Shown: in pieces, positions 1-6,514 of the stretch
Numbering within the stretch: the first letter of the stretch is position 1
Layout of the letters: each line of letters starts with the position of its first letter
The notes under the pieces: generated by a model
What the model saw: only the letters and a program-made list of their open reading frames with translations
Told to the model about the DNA's origin: nothing
The model's database searches: none
Translations under genes and position numbers: made by a program
Assembly (NCBI GenBank): GCA_028288905.1
Contig: JAQGHJ010000463.1
Coordinates: 1-9,518 of the forward strand
Source: Phycisphaerales bacterium
GTDB lineage: Bacteria > Planctomycetota > Phycisphaerae > Tepidisphaerales > Tepidisphaeraceae
Length of the DNA: 9,518 nt
Direction of reading: 5' to 3'

Positions 1-558
1 GGGATCGTCCAGCAGTCGTCGTTCGTGTTCAGCGGGTCGGTCCGCGAGAACCTGTGCTACGGGTGCGTGAAGCCGACCGAGGAGAACATGATCGCCGCCG
101 CCAAGGCGGCCAACGCCCACGGCTTTATCAACCTGCTGCCCGGCGGGTACGACTCGCCGCTGGGCGAGCGGGGCGTGAACCTCAGCGGCGGACAGCTGCA
201 GCGGCTGAGCATCGCCCGGGCCCTACTGAAGGACCCGCGGATCCTGATCCTGGACGAGGCGACCAGCGCGCTGGACACTGAGAGCGAAGCGCTGGTGCAG
301 GAGGCGTTAGAGCGGGTGATGAAGGGCCGGACCTGCTTCATCATCGCCCACCGCCTGAGCACGATCCGGAACGCCGACCGGATCCTGGTGATCCAGGCCG
401 GGCGTGTCGCCGAGTCCGGGCCGCACGAGGAGCTGATGGCGTTGAACGGGCTGTACGCGAAGCTGGTGAACCAGCAGTTCGCCCGGTCGACCACGGACGC
501 CGCCGCGGCCGGCGTCGGCGCGCCCGCGGTCGGGTCGCCGGTACTGGCGGCGGGGTGA
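1..558 (+). CDS. ABC exporter, ATP-binding domain (C-terminal fragment, 5' end outside window)
   Basis: The frame is open from base 1 and ends at TGA 556-558, leaving 185 visible residues of a larger protein. The fragment begins at the Q-loop (IVQQSSFVF, residues 2-10). The ABC signature LSGGQLQR is at 61-68, Walker B with its catalytic glutamate at 81-86 (ILILDE), the D-loop SALD at 89-92, and the switch histidine in IIAHRLS at 114-120. Walker A and any membrane domain must lie upstream. The pattern (VRENL after the Q-loop, [17 protein letters not shown]) is that of type IV/ABCB-like exporters, which normally fuse six membrane helices to this domain at about 580-620 residues. After the domain there is a low-complexity Ala/Gly/Val tail (about 165-185). 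The next gene starts 34 nt downstream, so the two are probably co-transcribed. The cargo cannot be told from this sequence. The family call is secure; fusion to a membrane domain is inferred. Confidence 0.93.
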   Translation, partial: GIVQQSSFVFSGSVRENLCYGCVKPTEENMIAAAKAANAHGFINLLPGGYDSPLGERGVNLSGGQLQRLSIARALLKDPRILILDEATSALDTESEALVQEALERVMKGRTCFIIAHRLSTIRNADRILVIQAGRVAESGPHEELMALNGLYAKLVNQQFARSTTDAAAAGVGAPAVGSPVLAAG

Positions 559-592
559 ACGGGCGGCGGGGTCAGGCTATGAGCACGACGAT

Positions 593-2557
593 ATGCCCGG
601 GATGATCCGCCGCCTCACCTTCGCCCGCCGGCTGTCGCTGGCCGGGGCCCCGCAAGACCGCCCGGACGCCCGGCCGACCGGCGGGGTCGCGTTTTACGCC
701 CGCATCCTGGGTTACTTCAAGCCGGACGCCCGCCGGATCGCCCTGCTCGTCGGGCTGATCTGGCTCTCGCTGCTCGTCGGCGTGTTGGAGGGGGCCGCCG
801 CCGGTGTACTGGTCGACGCCGTGCTGTCCGACCGCCCGCCCACCGATACCCCGAGCCGGCTCCTTCTCGGGTGGCTGCCGGACGGCCGGGCCGGGCGCGT
901 GCCGGCCCTGGCACTGCTCTGGCTCGCGTTCCGGGCGGCGAACGACACCGCCATGCTGCTGCGGGAGATGATCAACAACCGGCTCCGGTACGACGGTACC
1001 GCACGGGTCCGGGCCGAGCTGTTCGACCACCTCCAACACCTGAGCCCCGCCTACCACAAGAGCCGCCCGCAGGGCGACGCGATCTACCGAATGAGCACCG
1101 ACGCGCTCGGGTTCTTCGGCGTGCTCGACACGTTCGTCGGGGCGGCCAACTCGGTCCTCACCGTCATCGTGATCGGGGCCGTGATGGCCCAGTTCAACGC
1201 TTCGATCACCGTCGTCTGCCTCGCCCTGACGCCGCTGTTGCTGGTGGCGAACGCCTACTTCGGGCGGACGATCCGGTCGACCAGCGCCGCCAGCAAGCGG
1301 GCGGACGCCGACCTGACCACGTTCACCCAGCGGGCGGTCGCGACCGTCGCGCTGGCCCAACTGTTCGGCCGCCAGCGGACCGAGGGCGAACGGTTCCGGG
1401 CGGCCGTCGACCATACGATCGGTGCCGGCATGCGAATGAGCTGGCAGCAGCAGCTGTACCCGTGGACCCAGCGGCTGCTGTACGCGGTCGGGTACGCGTT
1501 CGTCCTCGGGTACGGCGGGTGGCTCGTGTTCCGGGACCAGCGGGACGGGCGGGCCGACGGCTTCTCCGTCGGGGCGGTCACCGCCATGCTCATCTACCTC
1601 GGGCAGCTCTGGGAGCCGGTCCGGCGGATGGCCGGTTTCACGGCCGACGTGCAGACGAACGTCGCCGCCTGCGCCCGGGTGTTCGAGGTGTTGGACCTGA
1701 CCCCGGCCGTGGCCGACCCGCCGGACCCGGTACCGCTGCCGGTCCGCCCCCGGCCGCTGGAACTGCGGGCGGTCGCGTTCGCGTACGCCGGCGAGCGGCC
1801 GGTGCTGCGCGGGGTCGACGCGCTGATCCCGCCGGGGGAGATGGTCGCGTTCGTCGGTCCGAGCGGGTCGGGCAAGAGCACGCTGCTCAACCTGCTCCCG
1901 CGGTTCTACGACCCGACGGCTGGGACCCTTCTGCTCGACGGCCACGACCTGCGGGCCCTGCGGCTGGCCGACGTCCGCGGGCACGTCGCCCTCGTCCCGC
2001 AGGACAGCCCGGCCGTCGCCGGGACGGTGGCCGAGAACATCGCCTTCGGCCGCCCCGCCGCCACGCCCGAGCAGGTCCGGCGGGCGGCCGAGCTGGCCGG
2101 GGCGGCCGAGTTCATCGACGCCCTGCCGGCCGGGTACGACACGCAACTGACGGAGGCGGGCCAGAACCTGTCCGGCGGGCAGCGGCAGCGGATCGCGATC
2201 GCCCGGGCCCTGCTGACCGACGCGCCGATCCTCGTCCTCGACGAGCCCACCAGCGGGCTGGACCGGGCCCACGAGCGCCTGGTGCTCGACACCCTGCACC
2301 GGCTCCGCGGCAAACGGACGATCATCCTCGTGACGCACAGCTTAGAGGCCGTCACCGGGTGCGATCGGATCTTTGTCCTGCACGAGGGGCGGGTGGGCGA
2401 GGCCGGCACGCACGAGGAACTGCTGGCGGCCGGCGGCTTGTACACCGCCCTAGCGGCCGATCCCGTCTCCGACGAGCCTCCCGAGCCCACACTGGTCGTT
2501 CAAAGCCTGGAGGTCACGGCGATCACCTCCCTGCAGGCCCTGAGCTCACTGGGGTGA
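593..2557 (+). CDS. ABC exporter half-transporter, membrane domain fused to ATPase domain
   Basis: This is a complete 654-residue inner-membrane exporter. Six hydrophobic segments fall at about 49-77, 103-118, 181-200, 205-223, 296-312 and 325-337, with the usual ABC exporter coupling regions between them (for example the HLSPAYHKSRPQGD stretch at 149-162). The ATPase domain follows, with Walker A GPSGSGKST at 422-430, Q-loop Gln470, signature LSGGQRQR at 526-533, Walker B ending in Asp550-Glu551, D-loop SGLD, and switch His582. All catalytic positions look intact, so it should hydrolyse ATP. A roughly 35-residue tail follows the domain. The ATG at 593 is the first in-frame start after the previous gene, and the Shine-Dalgarno match is weak. 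It sits directly behind another ABC exporter gene, which suggests a heterodimer, though two homodimers are also possible. The substrate is unknown; a lipid, glycoconjugate or drug-like compound would fit the family. Its 3' end overlaps the converging GH gene by 12 nt. Confidence 0.95.
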   Translation: MPGMIRRLTFARRLSLAGAPQDRPDARPTGGVAFYARILGYFKPDARRIALLVGLIWLSLLVGVLEGAAAGVLVDAVLSDRPPTDTPSRLLLGWLPDGRAGRVPALALLWLAFRAANDTAMLLREMINNRLRYDGTARVRAELFDHLQHLSPAYHKSRPQGDAIYRMSTDALGFFGVLDTFVGAANSVLTVIVIGAVMAQFNASITVVCLALTPLLLVANAYFGRTIRSTSAASKRADADLTTFTQRAVATVALAQLFGRQRTEGERFRAAVDHTIGAGMRMSWQQQLYPWTQRLLYAVGYAFVLGYGGWLVFRDQRDGRADGFSVGAVTAMLIYLGQLWEPVRRMAGFTADVQTNVAACARVFEVLDLTPAVADPPDPVPLPVRPRPLELRAVAFAYAGERPVLRGVDALIPPGEMVAFVGPSGSGKSTLLNLLPRFYDPTAGTLLLDGHDLRALRLADVRGHVALVPQDSPAVAGTVAENIAFGRPAATPEQVRRAAELAGAAEFIDALPAGYDTQLTEAGQNLSGGQRQRIAIARALLTDAPILVLDEPTSGLDRAHERLVLDTLHRLRGKRTIILVTHSLEAVTGCDRIFVLHEGRVGEAGTHEELLAAGGLYTALAADPVSDEPPEPTLVVQSLEVTAITSLQALSSLG

Positions 2558-3544
2558 GGCCGCCAGCAACTCCTTAAGGCGGGCGAATGCCGGCTTCCGG
2601 TACCCGTCGTGCTTCACGAGGCCCATGTGGTACTCGTTCTCGTCCACGTGAAAGCCCTCGATCGCCTCCCGAGCGGGGTCCAGGTCGATGAGGCTGTAGA
2701 AGTAGAACCGATCGCCCGGGGCGGCGACCAAATCGTCCATCGCCTGCACCTGCAGTTCGTACTTCGCCTCGCGGCCGAGGGCGAGGTCCCACGTGGCGAT
2801 GCCGGTCTCGGTCACCCAGACGGGTCGGCCGCCGGCGTGGCCGCTGACGTAGGCCAGCCGGTCCTGCCAGCCCGTCCAGTCGCGGTGCCACTCCCAGTTC
2901 GGGTGGTGCGGGAACCACATGCCGGGGAACGCGTGGATGCCGACGACGTCGACGTACGGCAGCACGCCGTACGACCCGATCAAGTCCAGCCAGTGGTGGT
3001 CGACCGGGATCATGCCGCCGAGCACCGTGCTCCGGCCCCGCTGCTTCGCCCAATACGCGGCGTCGCCGATCATTTGGCCGAACTTCCGCCAGTCCGGGTC
3101 GAACGCCGGAAAGTCCCATTTGTACCGGTTGTTCGGCTCGTTCCAGAGCTCGAGGTGGTGCCAGGCTTCGCCGTAGTCGGTGATGACGAGGTCGATGAAG
3201 TCGGCGAAGTCCCTCAGCCGGCGCGGGGGCGCGTTGCAAGCGGCGGCCTCGGCGAGGCTCGGCGGCGTGTGCCAGACGGACAGCAACACCTCCAGCCCGC
3301 TCTGCCGCAGCCGGGCCATTTGCCAGTCGTACCACGCCTTGCCGCCGGGCCGGAGGTAGTCCGCCCAGGAGATGCCGGTGCGGAGGTGCCTCAGCCCTAG
3401 CTCGGCCGACAGTTCAAGAGTGCGGTCGACCGCGTCCCGGTCCTCGAAGTGAAACCACTGGCAGACGCCGAGCTTGTCGCGAAGCCCCTGGGGCGCTGTG
3501 GCCGGCAAGGTGGTGGCGGTGGATGTAGGGCTGGCCGGTTGCAT
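2546..3544 (-). CDS. Clan GH-A glycoside hydrolase-like TIM-barrel protein (GH39/GH5-like), no signal peptide
   Basis: A 332-residue single-domain protein with the marks of a retaining clan GH-A glycosidase. The WNEPN motif at 134-138 supplies the presumed acid/base Glu136 at the end of strand 4, and WVTETG at 243-248 supplies the presumed nucleophile Glu246 at the end of strand 7. Aromatic residues typical of sugar subsites (SVWHTPP 89-95, GIHAFPGMW 202-210, YFYSLID 281-287) surround them. The N terminus (about 1-20) is Thr/Ala/Pro-rich without a hydrophobic core, so I see no secretion signal and infer a cytoplasmic protein. I chose the ATG at 3544 because GGGAGA lies just upstream (3547-3552); another in-frame ATG at 3601 would add 19 residues, also without a signal. 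It is the last gene of the minus-strand cluster, 77 nt after the methyltransferase. Close annotation would be beta-xylosidase or cellulase-like; the true substrate is unknown, and action on an intermediate made by the neighbouring glycosyltransferases is inference. Confidence 0.88.
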   Translation of the reverse strand: MQPASPTSTATTLPATAPQGLRDKLGVCQWFHFEDRDAVDRTLELSAELGLRHLRTGISWADYLRPGGKAWYDWQMARLRQSGLEVLLSVWHTPPSLAEAAACNAPPRRLRDFADFIDLVITDYGEAWHHLELWNEPNNRYKWDFPAFDPDWRKFGQMIGDAAYWAKQRGRSTVLGGMIPVDHHWLDLIGSYGVLPYVDVVGIHAFPGMWFPHHPNWEWHRDWTGWQDRLAYVSGHAGGRPVWVTETGIATWDLALGREAKYELQVQAMDDLVAAPGDRFYFYSLIDLDPAREAIEGFHVDENEYHMGLVKHDGYRKPAFARLKELLAASPQ

Positions 3545-3546
3545 CG

Positions 3547-3552
3547 TCTCCC
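3547..3552 (-). promoter_or_regulatory. Ribosome binding site of the GH-like gene
   Basis: On the minus strand GGGAGA lies just before the ATG at 3544 (GGAG core with 3 nt spacing, which is short). It supports this start over the in-frame ATG at 3601, which has only a GGGA directly abutting it. Confidence 0.5.
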
Positions 3553-3621
3553 GAGTGTCCCCCGTGCAGGCTGCGCCCCAACGTATTCGGCGCGCGGCCA
3601 TTCCCGGAACGGCGCCGTCCG

Positions 3622-4461
3622 TCACCCGCCGGCCGCGCCGCCGCGGCCGGTCGCCGCCGCGAACTCGGCCGCGTCCCACGTCGTCACGGCGGACGGGCGG
3701 CTCGGGTCCGGTTCGCACAGGTAGAACTCGTGCCCCGGCCGGTCGACCACCCGCATCCCCGCGGCCCGGAGCATCGCCTCGCACGCGGCGTGGTTCGGGG
3801 CCCACCAGTTCGTCGGGTCCCCGGCGAACCCGTGCTCGAAGAATGCGACCGTCGGCCAGCCGGGCTCCCGCAGCAGGTGCCGGTCGTTGAACATGCGGCC
3901 GTGGGTCGCCTCGAACACCTCGTCGCCCGGGGCGGTGAGCGTCTGGAACAGCAGCAGGCGGTCGACCTTCTGGCAGACGACGTCCAGCCCGAGCATCGGG
4001 TACCGCAGGTGGTAAAGCACGCCCATGAACAGCACGAGGTCGAACCGCTCGTCCCGGCGGGCCAGGTCGTACACCTGCATCCGCTCGAACCGCACCCGGT
4101 CGGCGGCGCCGGCCCGGCCGGCGAAGCCGAACCGTTCGGCCGCCCAGCGCGCCTGGCGCAGGTACTTCTCGTCCACGTCGATGCCGAGCACGGTCGCCCC
4201 GCGCTTGGCGAGTTCGAACGTATAAAACCCGGCGTTGCACCCGATGTCGAGGCACCGCCACCCGGACAGGTCCTCGGGCAGGGCGGCCGCCACCTGCTGC
4301 CACTTGAACGCCGGGAAGTCCCCGAACGGGTGGCCCGGACAGGTCTGGGTGCCGTCCGGCAGGTGCAGGTTGTGAAACCAGGGGCCGAGGGCGTGGATCT
4401 CGCCGCGGGCCGGACTGGCGGCGGCGGCATCGGGGGAGGTACGGGTCTCTGCTGCTGTCAT
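3622..4461 (-). CDS. SAM-dependent methyltransferase, CmoB-like (TIGR04290/Rta_06860-type)
   Basis: A 279-residue class I methyltransferase. SAM-binding motif I is LDIGCNAGF at 71-79, the acidic residue ending strand 2 is in GIDVD at 93-97, and the strand-4 region is FDLVLFMGVLYHLRYP at 140-155. That last motif closely resembles the MGVLYHRRSP stretch of CmoB, the tRNA wobble-uridine carboxymethyltransferase. The N-terminal block with GPWFHNLHLPDG (26-37) and the C-terminal DPTNWWAPNH (215-224) match, from memory, the family annotated as TIGR04290, which is found beside glycosyltransferases. I therefore infer a glycan or glycoconjugate substrate, with tRNA a less likely alternative. The last 20 residues are Ala/Gly-rich and probably disordered. 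The ATG at 4461 has GGAG at 8 nt spacing. The gene starts 27 nt after the ZIP-family gene ends, so the two are almost certainly in one operon. Methyltransferase is secure; the acceptor is not known. Confidence 0.92.
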   Translation of the reverse strand: MTAAETRTSPDAAAASPARGEIHALGPWFHNLHLPDGTQTCPGHPFGDFPAFKWQQVAAALPEDLSGWRCLDIGCNAGFYTFELAKRGATVLGIDVDEKYLRQARWAAERFGFAGRAGAADRVRFERMQVYDLARRDERFDLVLFMGVLYHLRYPMLGLDVVCQKVDRLLLFQTLTAPGDEVFEATHGRMFNDRHLLREPGWPTVAFFEHGFAGDPTNWWAPNHAACEAMLRAAGMRVVDRPGHEFYLCEPDPSRPSAVTTWDAAEFAAATGRGGAAGG

Positions 4462-4469
4462 GGGTGCGG

Positions 4470-4473
4470 CTCC
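4470..4473 (-). promoter_or_regulatory. Ribosome binding site of the methyltransferase gene
   Basis: The minus strand reads GGAG 8 nt before the ATG at 4461. This normal spacing fixes the start shortly downstream of the ZIP stop codon. Confidence 0.55.
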
Positions 4474-4488
4474 GCGTCGCTCGGTGGG

Positions 4489-5223
4489 TCAGTGCAGGTG
4501 GCTCAGGACGAACGCCAGCAGGAACCCGGCGGACGTCACCAGTCCGACTGCGGCCCCGCCGGACTCGTACGCTTCCGGCATCATCGTGCTGGCGAGCATC
4601 GTCAGGATCGCCCCGGCGGCGAACGCCTGGATGCCGCCGATCGTGTTCCCGCCCGCACCACGCAACATCAGGTTCCCCAGCAGGGCCGCGAGCCCGGACG
4701 CGACGAGCACCGCTGTCCACAGCCACAGCACGTAGCGGGGGGAACGGCCGGCGTTCTTCATCCCGGCCGCGGACGACATGCTCTCGGGAACGTTGCTCAG
4801 GAAGACGGCGGCGACCATCACCCAGCTCACCGCCCCCCCGCGGAGCAGGCTCACGCCGATGGCCACGGACTCGGGGATGCCGTCCAACAGGGCGCCGACC
4901 GCGATCGCCGTCCCGTTCGACCCCTGCTGTTGCCCCTGCGACCGCTTTCGGTGCCGGGCCCCGTACCAGTTGACGAGCCAGTCGGCCGAGAAGTAGACCA
5001 GGGACCCGGCCACCAGCCCGACCGCCGCCGCGTCGAACCCGCCCTGCTTGTACGCCTCCTCCATCAGCTCGAACGCGACGGACGAAATCAGCACACCCGA
5101 CCCGAGGGCCATGACGAAGGAGATCGTCCGCTGGGAGGCCTCAGCGTACAGGCCGATCAGCGCGCCAATCAGGAGCGATGCCCCGCCGACCAGCCCCCAG
5201 AACCCGGCCCAGAGTGCGTTCAT
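4489..5223 (-). CDS. ZIP-family divalent metal transporter homologue with altered metal-site motifs
   Basis: A 244-residue, very hydrophobic protein with about eight membrane segments (near 5-27, 33-52, 66-84, 105-125, 132-150, 164-186, 194-214, 223-242) and a short basic/Gln-rich loop (HRKRSQGQQQ, 91-100) where ZIP proteins have their variable cytoplasmic loop. The helix 4 motif is DGIPES (114-119) and the helix 5 motif is SNVPES (143-148). Classical ZIPs have HNxPEG and H/Q-N/D-x-PEG there, so the prolines and glutamates (Pro117, Glu118, Pro146, Glu147) are kept while the His ligand and the glycines are replaced. A helix 7 PE pair (216-217) is also present. The family would move Zn, Fe or Mn into the cytoplasm; the changed ligands leave metal and direction open. 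The ATG at 5223 is preceded by GAGAGGG at 7 nt. The gene sits inside the glycosyltransferase operon, 109 nt after a CgeB-like gene and 27 nt before the methyltransferase. Confidence 0.88.
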   Translation of the reverse strand: MNALWAGFWGLVGGASLLIGALIGLYAEASQRTISFVMALGSGVLISSVAFELMEEAYKQGGFDAAAVGLVAGSLVYFSADWLVNWYGARHRKRSQGQQQGSNGTAIAVGALLDGIPESVAIGVSLLRGGAVSWVMVAAVFLSNVPESMSSAAGMKNAGRSPRYVLWLWTAVLVASGLAALLGNLMLRGAGGNTIGGIQAFAAGAILTMLASTMMPEAYESGGAAVGLVTSAGFLLAFVLSHLH

Positions 5224-5230
5224 CCGTTGG

Positions 5231-5237
5231 CCCTCTC
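5231..5237 (-). promoter_or_regulatory. Ribosome binding site of the ZIP-family gene
   Basis: The minus strand reads GAGAGGG 7 nt before the ATG at 5223, a purine-rich match to the 16S rRNA 3' end at normal spacing. Confidence 0.5.
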
Positions 5238-5262
5238 GCGGTTAAAACCCGCCCCTGTACCC

Positions 5263-5290
5263 GCAACGGCCTTGCCGGGTCTACCGTTGC
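5263..5290. repeat. 7-bp inverted repeat in the longest intergenic gap of the cluster
   Basis: GCAACGG (5263-5269) and CCGTTGC (5284-5290) are perfect inverted copies around a 14-nt loop, in the 109-nt gap between a CgeB-like gene and the ZIP-family gene. No T-run follows on either strand, so a Rho-independent terminator is unlikely. A 7-bp match with this loop size is expected by chance a few times in a window this long; only its intergenic place makes it notable. I see no convincing -35/-10 pair nearby. Confidence 0.3.
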
Positions 5291-5332
5291 TTGTTGCGCC
5301 GACCGGGGCGGACGCACGAGCGATTGAACAGG

Positions 5333-6448
5333 TCACGAGTCTCGGCCTTGCGTGGTGTACGCCTCCAGCTCGGCGGCCCGGTGGGCGGCGGTGTGGCGGG
5401 TTAATATCTTGTCCCTAGCCCGGACGGCGATCCGCCGCCGCTCGGCCTCGGGCGTGTCCCGCAGGTACCGCAGCACATCGTCGGTTGAGCGGGCGATGAG
5501 GATCTCCTCCCCGGGCGTGAACAGATCGTCTAGCCCGTCCCACCAATCGCTGATGATCGGGACGCCGCACGCGGCCGCCTCGAACAGTCGGACGCTCGGG
5601 CTCCACCCGGCGCGGACCATGTCCGCCCTCGTGATGTTCAGCGTGAACGCCTGCTCGTTGTAGAACGCCCGGTGCTCGCTCGGCGGCAGGTGCTCGACCC
5701 GCTCGACCGTCCCCCACGCCACGTCCGCCGGGTACTGCGGCCCGGCGACCACGAACCGGCCGCCGGGCCACGCCCGGGCCGGTTGCAGCAGCAATTCTTC
5801 GAGCGGTGGCTGGCGGTCGGGGCTGTAAGTGCCGAGGTAGCCGAGGTCCCACCGGCGCGCTCGGTCCTCCGGGTAGTACAGGGCCGGGTCGACCGAGCAG
5901 TACAGGGCGCGGGCGGCGGGCGAGCCGAACTCCCGCTCCAGCCGCCGCAGGGTCGGCCCGCCGGTGAACGACAGGTACAGGTCGTATCGCGGAATCAGGT
6001 CCGGGGCCAGGTACTCGAAATCCCCGCGGGCGAGCTTCGCGAGCGTGACCGGCGTGTCGATGTCGTAAAACGCCGTCGTGCCCTCGGCTAATCCCGTCAC
6101 CCACCGCCCGACGTCCACGCCCTGCGGCACGTACGACCCCACCACGACCAGGTCGGCCGACCGCACCTCGTCCGTGAACCGGGCCCGGAGGTCGACGACG
6201 CCGTCGTAAAGTGCCGTCCGCCCGTACGGCGGGTTCGGCAGGTCGCGGTTCGAGGCGTACCACGGCTTGTCGTGTTCCAGGAACAGCACGTCGTGGCCCC
6301 GGCCGACCAGCTCGCGCACCAGCCCGCGGTAAGTCGTGGCGTGGCCGTTGCCCCACGAGCTGGTGATGGTCAGCCCGATGATCACGACGCGGAGTCGGCC
6401 GCGGCGGGAGGGTGGCTGGGCAGCGTTGGGCAGGTCGATGAGGGTCAT
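5333..6448 (-). CDS. CgeB-like GT-B glycosyltransferase (copy 1)
   Basis: A 371-residue cytoplasmic GT-B protein of the CgeB type (C-terminal domain like Pfam Glyco_trans_1_2). The first Rossmann domain opens at about 19-25 (LRVVIIG) with SSWGNGHATTYRGLVREL (30-47) and GHDVLFLEHD (51-60). A central WDLGYLGTYSPDRQ (200-213) begins the second domain. The donor-site region is RLFEAAACGVPIISD (287-301) followed by DDLFTPGEEILIA (307-319), and the family-typical RHTAAHR lies at 351-357. It should transfer a sugar from a nucleotide-activated donor; donor and acceptor are unknown. I chose ATG 6448 because the conserved fold begins soon after it. A GTG at 6505 would add 19 basic residues and place the start 9 nt after the upstream gene, where GAGG lies very close. 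ATG 6448 itself has no clear Shine-Dalgarno. It is one of three tandem related genes. Confidence 0.9.
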   Translation of the reverse strand: MTLIDLPNAAQPPSRRGRLRVVIIGLTITSSWGNGHATTYRGLVRELVGRGHDVLFLEHDKPWYASNRDLPNPPYGRTALYDGVVDLRARFTDEVRSADLVVVGSYVPQGVDVGRWVTGLAEGTTAFYDIDTPVTLAKLARGDFEYLAPDLIPRYDLYLSFTGGPTLRRLEREFGSPAARALYCSVDPALYYPEDRARRWDLGYLGTYSPDRQPPLEELLLQPARAWPGGRFVVAGPQYPADVAWGTVERVEHLPPSEHRAFYNEQAFTLNITRADMVRAGWSPSVRLFEAAACGVPIISDWWDGLDDLFTPGEEILIARSTDDVLRYLRDTPEAERRRIAVRARDKILTRHTAAHRAAELEAYTTQGRDS

Positions 6449-6514
6449 GGAAGCTCGGATCGCTCGTCGGGCGTCCTTCGGACGCACATTGCCTCGGACG
6501 GGCACGACCTCACA

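Noticed and set aside
579..605. Eight-codon mini-frame (ATG 579 to TGA 605) overlapping the start of the second ABC gene
   Set aside because: Could be a coupled leader, but it has no supporting ribosome site or meaningful sequence, and such short frames occur often by chance.
572..2338. 588-codon minus-strand open frame opposite the ABC exporter
   Set aside because: Its product is low in complexity (Arg, Gly, Pro, Val, Glu), has no recognisable motif, and runs antisense to a gene with all ABC motifs intact.
871..2577. 568-codon plus-strand open frame within the ABC exporter
   Set aside because: Overlaps the exporter in another frame and translates to Arg/Gly/Ala-rich sequence typical of a high-GC alternate frame.
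3599..3601. Upstream ATG as the start of the GH-like gene
   Set aside because: It would add 19 residues with no resemblance to the family and has a poorer ribosome site than the ATG at 3544; kept only as an alternative.
2546..4726. A single 726-codon minus-strand open frame covering the GH-like gene and more
   Set aside because: Only the part from 3544 down resembles a protein family. The upstream part is Arg/Pro/Gly-rich and lies out of frame over the methyltransferase and part of the ZIP gene, so it is a GC-rich shadow and not a fusion.
5263..5290. Reading the intergenic inverted repeat as a Rho-independent terminator
   Set aside because: No T-run follows either arm, the stem is only 7 bp with a 14-nt loop, and the next gene continues in the same direction.
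3730..5418. 562-codon plus-strand open frame across the methyltransferase and ZIP genes
   Set aside because: Antisense to two well-supported genes; composition is Pro/Gly/Arg/Val-rich with no domain.
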